A stretch of DNA of 37,672 nucleotides, taken from Candidatus Zipacnadia bacterium (GTDB lineage: Bacteria; Armatimonadota; Zipacnadia; Zipacnadales; UBA5352). Positions 23,118 to 31,234 of this stretch are shown here, piece by piece. The position numbers were made by a program, and so were the translations under genes. Below the pieces are notes generated by a model, which had not been told where the DNA came from, made no database searches, and worked only from the letters and a program-made list of their open reading frames with translations. The first letter of the stretch is position 1, and every line of letters starts with the position of its first letter. The stretch is taken from the NCBI GenBank assembly GCA_029821635.1, contig JALGSW010000020.1, forward strand, positions 1-37,672, given 5' to 3'.

Positions 23118-25259
23118 ATGGGTCGCGTCAATGTCGCCTTCGTGTGGCACATGCACCAACCGTGGTACGTTTGGCCGGACTCGAGCCGGGCAGCGCTGCC
23201 CTTTGCGCGTCTGCACGCTTGCAGCGCCTACTACGACATGCCCTGGCTCCTGCGCAAGTTCGACGGGACCCACGTGACCTTCAACCTCGTACCGTCGCTG
23301 GTCGAGCAGATTCAGGGCTACGTGCGGGGGGAGATCGTGGACCGGGCGGCGGAGCTTTCGCGCCGCGATCCAGACGCGCTGACCCTCGACGATCAGCGCT
23401 ACCTCCTCACGCACATGTGCGGCGGTCACCCCGGCGGCGCCATGGCGACGAGCGCCAGGTACGGGGAATTATCGCACAAGAGAGGCGTTGACCGCAAGCC
23501 GGAGACCATCGACCGCGCCTGCCGCCTCTTCACCGAGGATGAGTACCTCGATCTGCAGGTACTCTTCAACCTCGCATGGTGCGGCTTCGCTCTCGCGAAC
23601 ACCAGCGACATCATCCGCGAGCTGCGCGCGAAGGACCGCGACTTCACGCCCGATGAGAAGGATGCGCTGCTGGAGGAGATGGACCGCACGGTTGCGCTGG
23701 TCGTTGATGAGTACGCGCACGCAGCCGGTGAGGGCCGGGCTGAGCTGATCTGCTCCCCGCGCTACCACCCGATCCTGCCGCTGCTGACGAACATGGGCGA
23801 CGCCGAGCGCCGCATACCGGCCTCGCGCCTGCCCGAACACCTCTGGCACGAGCCCGAGGAGGCGCGGCGCCAGCTCCGCGAGGGCCTCGGGCGCCACGCG
23901 GAGGTCTTCGGAGCCCGCCCTCGCGGCATCTGGCCCTCCGAGGGCTCGATCAGCGACGCCGCTCTGCGCATCACCGCCGAGGAGGGAGTCGGCTGGGCCG
24001 CGTCCGACGAGGAGGTGCTCGCCGCCACCCTCGGCAACACCGACCGGCCCTCCGCCCACGACCTCTACCGACCGTGGAGCGCGGCGGGCGGGCGCCTGAG
24101 CCTCATCTTCCGCGACCACCGGCTCTCGGACATGATCGGCTTCGTCTACCGCGACTGGGAGCCCGCGGACGCCGCCGAGGACTTCATCAGCCGGCTGAAG
24201 GCCGCCGGCGACCGCTTCGAGCGCAGCGACGGCGATGCCCCGCCGCTGATCAGCGTGATCCTCGATGGCGAGAACCCGTGGGGCTGGTACGCCGACGCGG
24301 GCGAGGGCTTCCTGAGCGAGCTCTACGCCGGTATCGAGGCCGACGATGACTTGCACACCGTCACCATCTCCGAACACCTCGACGAGCACCCGCCGCAGGA
24401 CGAGCTCGCAGCGGTCTTCCCCGGCTCGTGGATCGACCACTCCTTCAGCACCTGGGTCGGCGGTGACGAGCATCGGCAGGCCTGGACGCTGCTCACCGGC
24501 GCGCTGGAGGCCGTGAAGCGCTACCCGGACGACGGCGAGGCCCTCGAGCACGCCCGGCGTCACCTGATGATCGCCGAGGGCAGCGACTGGTTCTGGTGGT
24601 ACTCGGAGAACCAGCACACGCTCGACGCGGACATCTTCGACGAGCTCTTCCGTTCGCAGATCGCCCACGTCTACATGGCGCTGGGCGAAGAGCCGCCCGC
24701 AACCGTTGAGGAGCCGATCTACGCGGAGAAGATCAGCCGCCTCACGCGCGAGGCGGTCGGGCCGATGACCGCGAACGTCGACGGGCGTATCACGAGCTAC
24801 TTCGAGTGGCAGCCGGCCGCGCTGATGCGGACCTCGGGGCTCGCATCGGCGATGCAGCGCAGCCAGTTCGTGGTCAAGGAGATGTACTTCGGCTTCGACG
24901 AGCAGAATCTGTGGCTGCGACTGGACACGGTGACACCCTCAGCCGAGACCCTGCGTGACTGCCGGATGGAGGTACTCTTCGCCGGCGAGGTGTCGCACAC
25001 GATTACCGTCACCGGCGAGCACGGGGACGGGGCGCCGGCGGTCAACGGGACGCTGTGCGAAGACGCCGAGTGCGCGGTGGGGCGGATTTTCGAGGCGCGG
25101 GTGCCGCTGGCGCGGTTGGACGTGAAGCTTGGGGGCACGCTGCGGCTGGCGATCGTGCTCGGCCGCGAGGGACGGGTGATTGAGCGTTGGCCCGAGCTCG
25201 GCTTCCTGCAGGTGGCCGTGCCCAGCCGCGAGGACATGGTCGCCGCGTGGGTGCTGTGA
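23118..25259 (+). CDS. GH57 alpha-amylase/amylopullulanase-like enzyme
   Basis: The 713-residue product starts with the family string VNVAFVWHMHQPWY. The predicted nucleophile is E275 in GIWPSEGSISD and the acid is D383 in SVILDGENPWGWY. WIDHSFSTWVGGDEHRQAW and GSDWFWWYSENQ are strings typical of the GH57 amylase/pullulanase group. The C-terminal 150 residues form a beta-sandwich (EMYFGFDEQNLWLRLDT) of the type found after such catalytic domains. No signal peptide is present, so it acts in the cytoplasm, probably on glycogen or internal maltodextrins. It diverges from the branching-enzyme gene, and its own ribosome site is weak (GGGAG 15 bases upstream). It is convergent with the prepilin-like gene at 25357. 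Confidence 0.88.
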   Translation: MGRVNVAFVWHMHQPWYVWPDSSRAALPFARLHACSAYYDMPWLLRKFDGTHVTFNLVPSLVEQIQGYVRGEIVDRAAELSRRDPDALTLDDQRYLLTHMCGGHPGGAMATSARYGELSHKRGVDRKPETIDRACRLFTEDEYLDLQVLFNLAWCGFALANTSDIIRELRAKDRDFTPDEKDALLEEMDRTVALVVDEYAHAAGEGRAELICSPRYHPILPLLTNMGDAERRIPASRLPEHLWHEPEEARRQLREGLGRHAEVFGARPRGIWPSEGSISDAALRITAEEGVGWAASDEEVLAATLGNTDRPSAHDLYRPWSAAGGRLSLIFRDHRLSDMIGFVYRDWEPADAAEDFISRLKAAGDRFERSDGDAPPLISVILDGENPWGWYADAGEGFLSELYAGIEADDDLHTVTISEHLDEHPPQDELAAVFPGSWIDHSFSTWVGGDEHRQAWTLLTGALEAVKRYPDDGEALEHARRHLMIAEGSDWFWWYSENQHTLDADIFDELFRSQIAHVYMALGEEPPATVEEPIYAEKISRLTREAVGPMTANVDGRITSYFEWQPAALMRTSGLASAMQRSQFVVKEMYFGFDEQNLWLRLDTVTPSAETLRDCRMEVLFAGEVSHTITVTGEHGDGAPAVNGTLCEDAECAVGRIFEARVPLARLDVKLGGTLRLAIVLGREGRVIERWPELGFLQVAVPSREDMVAAWVL

Positions 25260-25301
25260 GGCGGGCTCACCTCATCGCCGCAGCAGCAGGCGCAACCGGA
25301 A

Positions 25302-25327
25302 GCGGCCGCCTCGTGCGTGGCGGCCGC
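25302..25327. terminator. GC-rich hairpin between convergent genes, likely bidirectional terminator
   Basis: GCGGCCGCC (25302-25310) and GGCGGCCGC (25319-25327) form a perfect 9-bp stem with an 8-base loop in the 97-bp gap between the convergent GH57 and prepilin-like genes. No T-run flanks it on either strand. Confidence 0.4.
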
Positions 25328-25356
25328 CGCCTGTCGGGGAACCTTCGCGAGTACCG

Positions 25357-26040
25357 CTACTTGGTCCGGCTCATCAGACAGGTGCCGGTGGTGGGGCAGA
25401 GGTCCTCGGGCTTCATCCACTTCATGTGGCCGTCCACGAAGGAGTAGTTCGCGCCCCCGTTGTGCCGCCCGGCTGCCGTGAGGTTGCCGCCCGAGAGCAT
25501 GAGGCCGTGCGACGCCTGGCTGGCCGGGCAGATGTCGTCCGGGCTGCCGGGGCTCTCGAGCAGGAAGACGGTCTCGGCGGGCGCCTCGATCTGCGCCAGG
25601 GACGCGCCGCGCGGGGGCCGCGCGCCGGTGGCGTCATCCGACGGCGAGACGCCCTGGTGCCAGTCGTTGACGGCATAGCCGCCGAGCATGTTCTGGTCGC
25701 CGATGCGACCGTCGAAGACGTTACCCGTCATCCGCGCGCTGGGGCAGAAGAAGATCTGCACGTTCTTCACGTATGGGAAGGTGACGCCGCGCCAGGTGGA
25801 GTCGCCGTCGTCGTTCCCATCGCCAAAGATGGCGTAGGCCTCGCTGGGCAGCAGCTCGTCATAGTCCTGCGCGTACATGAGCACGCCGAGCTGAAGCTGC
25901 TTGACGTTGCTCCCGCAGCTCGCCTGGCGCGCCTTCTCCCGCGCCCGCGCAAAGACCGGGAACAGGATGGCCGCCAGGATAGCAATGATGGCGATCACGA
26001 CGAGCAGCTCGATCAGCGTGAAACCGGTGTGCCGCTTCAT
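25357..26040 (-). CDS. type IV prepilin-like protein with DUF1559 / H-X9-DG C-terminus (paralogue A)
   Basis: The start at 26040 has an AAGGGA ribosome site; an in-frame ATG 75 bases earlier would bury the signal. The 227-residue product begins [19 protein letters not shown], a class III prepilin leader cut after the Gly (G|FTLIE) and methylated on Phe, followed by a transmembrane helix and [13 protein letters not shown]. The C-terminus has [13 protein letters not shown], which fits H-X9-DG. Such DUF1559 proteins are abundant in Planctomycetes, Lentisphaerae and Armatimonadota; they probably sit at the surface as pseudopilins. No pilus or secretion machinery is in this window. It is a close paralogue of the protein at 26204-26872. 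Confidence 0.9.
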   Translation of the reverse strand: MKRHTGFTLIELLVVIAIIAILAAILFPVFARAREKARQASCGSNVKQLQLGVLMYAQDYDELLPSEAYAIFGDGNDDGDSTWRGVTFPYVKNVQIFFCPSARMTGNVFDGRIGDQNMLGGYAVNDWHQGVSPSDDATGARPPRGASLAQIEAPAETVFLLESPGSPDDICPASQASHGLMLSGGNLTAAGRHNGGANYSFVDGHMKWMKPEDLCPTTGTCLMSRTK

Positions 26041-26085
26041 GGCAATCGTCCCTTCACGTCGAGGTTCGCACGGACCGACGGCGGT

Positions 26086-26108
26086 ATTGTACCGCATTTG
26101 CGCCAAAT
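26086..26108 (-). promoter_or_regulatory. possible promoter -10 and dyad before the prepilin-like gene
   Basis: On the minus strand TACAAT (26091-26086) lies 45 bp before the gene at 25357-26040. An ATTTG-CGC-CAAAT dyad at 26096-26108 sits just upstream of it, where a repressor could block RNA polymerase. No good -35 hexamer was found, so confidence is low. Confidence 0.3.
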
Positions 26109-26151
26109 CCGCCACTATGAAGAGAGATATTCAGCGGTGGCAGAACAGAGA

Positions 26152-26181
26152 ACGGGCCACCGCCGATCGGCGGTGGCCCGT
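26152..26181 (-). terminator. perfect 30-bp palindrome after the prepilin-like gene
   Basis: The segment is its own reverse complement and can fold as a 13-bp stem with a GATC loop. It starts 22 bp after the stop of the gene at 26204-26872. On that strand the next bases are TCTCTGTTCT, which are moderately T-rich. It is most likely an intrinsic-type terminator separating the two prepilin-like genes. Confidence 0.6.
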
Positions 26182-26203
26182 GAGCGTGTCTCGCGGGGTG
26201 AGG

Positions 26204-26872
26204 CTACTCCTGGCCGATGGTGAAGAGGCAGTCGCCGGAGGTGGGGCAGAGGTTGTTGGGCACAAGCCACTTGACGTGGCCGTCCACGAACGAGTAGTTC
26301 GCGCCTCCGTTATGGCGCTTCGCCCACGCGCCGCTGGGCACGTAGCCGTGGGTGTTGACGGCGTTGCCGGCGCCCTCGGAACTGCCGTCGCTCTCGCACA
26401 GGAAGATGACGCTCGACGCATCCTCGACCTGCGCCAGCGCCGTGCCGCCGGGAGGCGTCGGACTGCCGGAGTCCTGGTGCACATCGTTGATGCGATAGCC
26501 CGCATTCTGGCCGTAGTCGTTGATGCTGCCATCAAACGGATTGGTGGTGATCCGGAAGCTGGGGCACTGGAAGAGCTGCGAGTTCTTCACATACGGGAAG
26601 ATGACGCCGCGCCACGTCGAGTCCTCGCCCACGTCATTGCCGGCCGCGCTGGGGGGCAGGTTGTAGTCCTCGCGCGGCATCAGTTCGTCGTAGTCCTGCG
26701 TGTACATGGTTATGCCGAGTTGAAGTTGCTTGATGTTGCTCGCGCAGCTCGCCTGCCGAGCCTTCTCTCGCGCCCGGGCAAATACCGGGAAGAGGATGGC
26801 CGCCAGGATAGCGATGATGGCGATCACGACGAGCAGCTCGATCAGCGTGAAACCGCGCCTGCGCTCGATCAT
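26204..26872 (-). CDS. type IV prepilin-like protein with DUF1559 / H-X9-DG C-terminus (paralogue B)
   Basis: The ATG at 26872 is preceded by AAGGAG. The 222-residue product shows the prepilin leader [17 protein letters not shown], the [16 protein letters not shown] signature, and the C-terminal [16 protein letters not shown] with H-X9-DG spacing. It shares with its neighbour at 25357-26040 the strings IKQLQLG-like/[32 protein letters not shown] and LCPT. The DNA encoding the first 22 residues is almost identical between the two genes. The middle part has diverged, which suggests different surface roles. A hairpin terminator follows, so each gene probably has its own transcript. Confidence 0.9.
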   Translation of the reverse strand: MIERRRGFTLIELLVVIAIIAILAAILFPVFARAREKARQASCASNIKQLQLGITMYTQDYDELMPREDYNLPPSAAGNDVGEDSTWRGVIFPYVKNSQLFQCPSFRITTNPFDGSINDYGQNAGYRINDVHQDSGSPTPPGGTALAQVEDASSVIFLCESDGSSEGAGNAVNTHGYVPSGAWAKRHNGGANYSFVDGHVKWLVPNNLCPTSGDCLFTIGQE

Positions 26873-26983
26873 AGGTCTCGCTCCTTGATGAAGCTGTAGT
26901 AGGGCTGTGTCGGAGACTCTACCACAACAACGCCATTTATTGAGCTAAGTTCGCGATTTGTCGATCACTTTCCGTCGGGCGCT

Positions 26984-27934
26984 TCAGCGGAACAGCCGGC
27001 TCACCGACTCGCCGGTGTGGATCGCGTGGATCGCCTTGCCGAACAGCTCCGCGACCGAGACCTGGCGCACGTTCGCTTCCTCCGCGCCCTCGGGCAGCGG
27101 CAGCGAGTCGGTGACCACCGTGCCCTTGAAGGGCGGCTGGGAGAGGCGCTGCAGCGCCGGCCCGACCAGCAGCCCGTGCGCCGCGCCCGCATGGACCTCC
27201 TCGACCCCGCACTCGCTCTGCAGGTATTGCGCGAGCTTGAGCATCGAGCCGCCGGTGGCGATCTCGTCGTCGAAGATCAGCACCTTCTTCCCGACCACGT
27301 CGCCGACGACGCTGTGGATCTCGACCTCGCTGTCGGAGATCCGGCGCTTGTCGCCGATCGCCATTGGCAGGCCGAGGCGCGTGGCGTAGGCGCCCGCCCG
27401 CCGCGCGCTGCCCGCATCCGGGGCGACCACCACGAAGTCGGACAGGTCCCAGTCGCTGAAGTAGTCGCAGATCAGCGGGATCGCTGAGAGGTGGTCGGCG
27501 GGCGTCTGGAAGAAGCCCTGGATCTGCTGGGAGTGCAGGTTCATCGTCAGCACGCGGTTGGCGCCGGCCGTTGCCAGCAGGTCGGCGACCAGCCGGGCGG
27601 TGATGGAGATGCGGGGCATGTCCTTCTTGTCGGAGCGCACGTAGAAGTAGTAGGGTATGACGGCGGTGATGCGCCGGGCGGAAGCGTGCTTGAGCGCATC
27701 GCACATCATGCACAGCTCCATCAAATGTTCGTTAACCGGTGGCGCGGCCGTTTGGAGGACGAAGACATCCTTCTCGCGAACATTCTCCTCGATCTGCACG
27801 AAGAGGTTGTCATTGGCGAAGCGGTCGATATGCGCCCGACCCAGCGGGATGTCCAGCCAGTCGCAGATACTCTGGGCGAGGCCGCGGTGCGAGTTTCCGC
27901 TGAAGAGCTGCAATGCGTCGTTGAGGCAGTTCAT
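26984..27934 (-). CDS. prs: ribose-phosphate pyrophosphokinase
   Basis: The 316-residue product has the normal Prs length and makes PRPP from ribose-5-phosphate and ATP. FSGNS near residue 11 and VQIEENVREKDVFVLQ at 46-61 are typical. PYYFYVRSDKKDMPR (95-108) contains the ATP-binding flexible-loop region, where most family members have ARQDRK. NLHSQQIQGFF replaces the usual DLHAGQIQGFF, so the divalent-metal/His site is slightly altered. VVVAPDAGSARRA and the PRPP loop FDDEIATGGSM (221-231) are intact. The ATG at 27934 follows GGAGGT. A much longer open frame upstream of it runs antisense to the glycosyltransferase gene and is not coding. It diverges from that gene. This looks like a functional but divergent Prs variant. 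Confidence 0.9.
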   Translation of the reverse strand: MNCLNDALQLFSGNSHRGLAQSICDWLDIPLGRAHIDRFANDNLFVQIEENVREKDVFVLQTAAPPVNEHLMELCMMCDALKHASARRITAVIPYYFYVRSDKKDMPRISITARLVADLLATAGANRVLTMNLHSQQIQGFFQTPADHLSAIPLICDYFSDWDLSDFVVVAPDAGSARRAGAYATRLGLPMAIGDKRRISDSEVEIHSVVGDVVGKKVLIFDDEIATGGSMLKLAQYLQSECGVEEVHAGAAHGLLVGPALQRLSQPPFKGTVVTDSLPLPEGAEEANVRQVSVAELFGKAIHAIHTGESVSRLFR

Positions 27935-28054
27935 GACGACCTCCGCGGGTGAGTGAGACGGATGCGCCCCCCCGCGCGTAGCTTCCCTGACCGGCGCCGC
28001 AAAACCTTCCAGCACCGCGCTCACGCGCGAATCGCAGCAACGCCGGAGGCAGCG

Positions 28055-29212
28055 ATGAGCATCATCTTCCTTGCCGACGATTTCCCGCCCGATCTGGGCG
28101 GCATTCAGACCTACGCCTGCGAACTCGCCCGCGCCGTCGCCGAGCTCGGGGAGGAGGTGGCCGTCGTCGCCAGCCAACAGGATGGCGGCGAGCAGTTCGA
28201 CGCCGAGCTGCCCTTCACGGTCGTCCGCGTCCCCACGAGGGACAGCTACCCGATGGCCGCGATGAACCTCTCCGCCGGCGCCGCGCAGGCCGTCGGGCGG
28301 CTCAGCAGTCCCCCCCGCTGCCTCGTCGCGACCAAGTGGTCGCCGGAGGGCCCCGCCGCGATCTTCGCCTTCGGTCGACTCCGCTGCCCGCTGGTGCTCA
28401 TCGGCCACGGTGGCGAGTTCAGTCACACCGGCGGGAACCTGCTCAAGTGGGCCATGCAGCGCGCCGTTTTGCGCCGGATGGCCCGCTGCCTCACGATCAG
28501 CCACTTCACCGCCGACCTCTTCTCGAAGGCCCGCGTCCGGCCCGAGAAGGTCGGCATCATCTACGGCGGCGTGCGCCCCGAGCGCTACGAGACCCCCGAT
28601 GAGCGCGTCCGCGCCGTCCGCGATGAGTTGGGCCTCGGCGATGCGCCCGTCCTGCTGACCGCCTCGCGCCTCGTTGAGCGCAAGGGCCACGAGACGGTCC
28701 TGCGCGCGCTCCCGGCGGTGCTGGAGGCGCAGCCCGAGACCGTCTGGCTGATCGCCGGCGAGGGGCCGATGGCCGAGCCGCTTCAGGAGCTGGCGGGCGA
28801 GCTTGGCGTCGCCGACGCGGTGCGCTTCGTGGGGCGCGTGCCCGACGAGCGCCTCGCCGAACTCTACGCCGTCGCCGACCTCTACGTGATGCCCAGCCGC
28901 CCGGTGCGCGGGATGCTGCCCGAGGGGCTGGGCCTCGTCTACCTCGAAGCCGCCGCCGCGGGCACCCCGAGCGTCGCCACGAACTTCGGCGGCATCCCCG
29001 ACGCGATCGTGGATGACGAGACCGGAGTGCTCGTCGAGCCGAACGATGTCGAGGCCCTTGCGGCAGCTATCAACGAGCTTCTCGGCGACCCCGACCGCCG
29101 CCTGGCGATGGGCGAGGCGGCGCGCGAGCGCGTGCGCGCGGAGTTCACCTGGACGCGCGTGGCGGAGCGCTTCCTCGACGAGCTGACGAAGCTCGAAGGC
29201 GGCGGGCAGTGA
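28055..29212 (+). CDS. GT4-family glycosyltransferase
   Basis: The ATG at 28055 follows GGAGG (28045-28049). The 385-residue product is a GT-B glycosyltransferase: an N-terminal FLADDFPPDLGGIQTYACELA (in parts ADDFPPDLGG and QTYACELA), the central LTASRLVERKGHETVL, IAGEGPM, and the nucleotide-sugar binding PEGLGLVYLEAAAAGTPSVA with G-rich VATNFGGIPDAI. The pair of Glu in the E-x7-E motif is present. It transfers a sugar from an activated donor to an unidentified acceptor, perhaps a surface polysaccharide. The next GT4 gene overlaps it by one base (TGATG), so the two are translationally linked. The protein is soluble or only membrane-associated. Confidence 0.9.
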   Translation: MSIIFLADDFPPDLGGIQTYACELARAVAELGEEVAVVASQQDGGEQFDAELPFTVVRVPTRDSYPMAAMNLSAGAAQAVGRLSSPPRCLVATKWSPEGPAAIFAFGRLRCPLVLIGHGGEFSHTGGNLLKWAMQRAVLRRMARCLTISHFTADLFSKARVRPEKVGIIYGGVRPERYETPDERVRAVRDELGLGDAPVLLTASRLVERKGHETVLRALPAVLEAQPETVWLIAGEGPMAEPLQELAGELGVADAVRFVGRVPDERLAELYAVADLYVMPSRPVRGMLPEGLGLVYLEAAAAGTPSVATNFGGIPDAIVDDETGVLVEPNDVEALAAAINELLGDPDRRLAMGEAARERVRAEFTWTRVAERFLDELTKLEGGGQ

Positions 29213-30378
29213 TGCGGCGCACGATCGCCTACGTCGATCACGCCGCCGAGGTGGGCGGCGCGGAGAAGAGCCTCTGTGAGCTGATCGCGCACCTCGACCA
29301 GCAGCGCTTCCGGCCGGTGATCGCGCACATGCCCGACGCCGACTGGCTGAAGTACGCGCGCGAGATCGGCGCGGAGTTGCGCCCGACCGTCCCGCCGAGC
29401 GAGCTTTACGTGGCCCGGCGCACGGAGCTGGGCGGCGGGCCGCTCGCGGGCCTGCAGCGGATGCTCGCCGCGATGCCTCCGGTGGCGGCGCTGTGGCGCG
29501 AGCTGGGCGAAGTCGAGCCCGACCTCGTGCACACGAACTCCACGAAGATGCACCTGATGGCCGGGGCGGCGGCACGGCTGCGCAGGCTGCCGGTGGTCTG
29601 GCACATGCGCGACCTGATGACCGACGACGACGCCCGCGCGTGGCTGAAGCGCGCGGTGGATCAGGTGCGGCCCGACGTGATCGCGATCTCCGAGGCCGTC
29701 GCGGCGCAGTTCGAGGGCATGAACTGCACCGTGCACGTGGTGCCCAACGGCATTCCCATCGACCGTTTCACGCCCGGCGAGCCGCCGGAGGGCCTGCGCG
29801 ACGAGTTGGGCCTGCCCGAGGGCGTGCCCACCGCCTGCGTGGTGGGCCGACTGACGCCGTGGAAGGGCCACCGCACGCTGCTGCACGCCTGGGAGGGCGT
29901 GGTCGAGCGCGTGCCCGACGCGCACCTGCTGATCGTCGGCGAGGTGGCGTTCTGGGAGGACAGCTACGGTGACGAGCTGCGCGCGCTTGCCGATGAGCTC
30001 GGCATCGCCGACCGCGTCATCTGGTCGGGCTTCCGCGACGACGTGCCGGAGGTCCTGCGGGCGGTGGACCTGCTCGTGCTGGCCTCGACGGACGAGCCCT
30101 TCGGACGCGTGGTGATCGAGGGCATGGCGACGGGGCTGCCGGTGGTGGCGACGGCGTCGGGCGGCGTGCCGGAGATCGTGGTGGAGGGCGAGACGGGCCT
30201 GCTCGTGCCGCCGGAGCAGCCTGAGCCGATGGGCGATGCGCTTGCGCAGGTGCTTGCGGACCTGCCGCGCGGCCGCGCGATGGGTGAGGCCGGTCGCACG
30301 CGAGCGGTGGAGTGCTTCGACGTGCGCCGCGTCGCTCGCCAGGTGGGGGAGATCTACGAGGCGCTGCTCGAGGGATGA
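29212..30378 (+). CDS. GT4-family glycosyltransferase (second of pair)
   Basis: The ATG at 29212 overlaps the stop of the preceding gene in TGATG. The 388-residue product has IAYVDHAAEVGGAEKSLCELI at the N-terminus (VGGAEKSL is the acceptor-loop type motif), VVGRLTPWKGHRTLL, HLLIVGEVAFWEDSYG and DEPFGRVVIEGMATGLPVVAT with the E-x7-E region. The two linked GT4 enzymes probably add successive sugars to the same glycan or glycolipid. No acyl carrier, flippase or polymerase lies nearby to identify the product. The gene ends before a long imperfect hairpin. Confidence 0.9.
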   Translation: MRRTIAYVDHAAEVGGAEKSLCELIAHLDQQRFRPVIAHMPDADWLKYAREIGAELRPTVPPSELYVARRTELGGGPLAGLQRMLAAMPPVAALWRELGEVEPDLVHTNSTKMHLMAGAAARLRRLPVVWHMRDLMTDDDARAWLKRAVDQVRPDVIAISEAVAAQFEGMNCTVHVVPNGIPIDRFTPGEPPEGLRDELGLPEGVPTACVVGRLTPWKGHRTLLHAWEGVVERVPDAHLLIVGEVAFWEDSYGDELRALADELGIADRVIWSGFRDDVPEVLRAVDLLVLASTDEPFGRVVIEGMATGLPVVATASGGVPEIVVEGETGLLVPPEQPEPMGDALAQVLADLPRGRAMGEAGRTRAVECFDVRRVARQVGEIYEALLEG

Positions 30379-30400
30379 CGAGCGGCCGTCGGGTCGTTCT

Positions 30401-30480
30401 CCCCCTCTCCCGCTTGAAACCGCCCCGCTACCTTGCCGACCCCATCAGCCCCGTCGCAGGCGGTTTCCAGGGAGAGGGGG
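30401..30480. repeat. imperfect long inverted repeat between convergent genes
   Basis: CCCCCTCTCCC (30401-30411) pairs with GGGAGAGGGGG (30470-30480), and inside it GAAACCGCC (30416-30424) pairs with GGCGGTTTC (30459-30467). The result is a two-part stem around a 34-base loop. It lies between a + strand glycosyltransferase gene and the convergent DUF4157-like gene. Elements with such arms are often dispersed in high-GC genomes. It may also stop transcription from both sides. Confidence 0.5.
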
Positions 30481-30556
30481 CCGGGGGGTGAGGTAGTCGT
30501 TCCCCGCGCGCGCAGCACGTGGGGACCTCACTCGCAGCGCGGGCCCACCGTCTCGT

Positions 30557-31039
30557 TCATCCTCGCTCCCCGTGTGCGTCCGCCCTTGCCTGTCGGTACT
30601 CTTCCGACGCGATGAACGCGTCGGCGGCCTCGCGCGCGCGGACCTCGTGATCGGCGTGACGCATCCCGCGCAGGCCGTAGCGCGCCATCTCGCGCGTGAA
30701 CAGCGCGCACCAGCGAAGCACGCCGGTGGCGCGCAGCTCAGCGACATGCCATAACTCATGCGCGATCGTGCGCGCGTTCTCCTCGCGCCACTGCGCATCG
30801 CCGGCATAGATGCCCTCGCGGCCGGCGGGGAAGAGCACGTTGCGGCTCCACGCGAACGCCCGCGCGTGGGGGCTGTAGACGCCCCTGAGCCGGTCTGCGG
30901 CCGACCCCGCGGCCATCTGCAGGAAGCGCACGCCGCTGAAGTCCTCGCCGAAGAACCGCCCGATCGCCGCCACGAGTCGCGGATCGATCTCGCTCGTGAC
31001 GTCGCGGAAGCCGAGAGGGCTATGTGGGCGGCGGGTCAT
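30557..31039 (-). CDS. DUF4157-like protein with HExxH motif
   Basis: The ATG at 31039 has GGAG six bases upstream and gives 160 residues; a longer frame to 31087 lacks a ribosome site. The region 28-102 resembles the DUF4157 (eCIS core) domain: GRFFGEDFSGVRFLQMAAG, the Ala-Phe-rich HARAFAWSRNVLF, and TIAHELWHVAE with H94, E95 and H98 plus E101 (HExxHxxE), which suggests a zinc metallopeptidase site. DUF4157 domains occur in cargo of extracellular contractile injection systems and in other toxins. No injection-system genes are present here, so this may be an orphan or a housekeeping relative. No signal peptide or transmembrane segment is visible. Confidence 0.65.
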   Translation of the reverse strand: MTRRPHSPLGFRDVTSEIDPRLVAAIGRFFGEDFSGVRFLQMAAGSAADRLRGVYSPHARAFAWSRNVLFPAGREGIYAGDAQWREENARTIAHELWHVAELRATGVLRWCALFTREMARYGLRGMRHADHEVRAREAADAFIASEEYRQARADAHGERG

Positions 31040-31160
31040 GGTTGCTCCAGATGCATGTGTGTTCCCTCGCGAGGGCGCGAGGGCCACAACGGCAACGGCT
31101 GACGACAGCGGCCCACGGACGGGCCGAGCGCTCGCCTGTTGCGGTCATGCGTACAGCACA

Positions 31161-31214
31161 ACGCCCCTCGCGTCGGGAGAGGACCGTGGGGCGGTCTCCC
31201 GGCGCCAGGGGCGT
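31161..31214 (-). terminator. 20-bp stem-loop after ftsZ
   Basis: Arms 31161-31180 and 31195-31214 pair over 20 bases with one mismatch and one G-U type pair, with a 14-base loop. The stem begins 20 bp after the ftsZ stop. There is no T-run after it on the minus strand, so it may depend on other factors or act as a 3' stabiliser. Confidence 0.5.
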
Positions 31215-31234
31215 CGCTTGTTTGCATCTGCGGT

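Noticed and set aside
21805..23277. 490-codon + strand frame opposite the GH57 branching enzyme
   Set aside because: Shadow frame; it also overlaps the true start of the divergent amylase gene.
27935..29575. N-terminal extension of prs to about 860 residues
   Set aside because: The extension is antisense to the GT4 genes and rich in Arg/Ala/His; the natural prs start at 27934 has a ribosome site and gives the normal length.
30401..30480. Possible CRISPR-like or attachment repeat
   Set aside because: Only one copy with arms in inverted, not direct, orientation; no integrase nearby.
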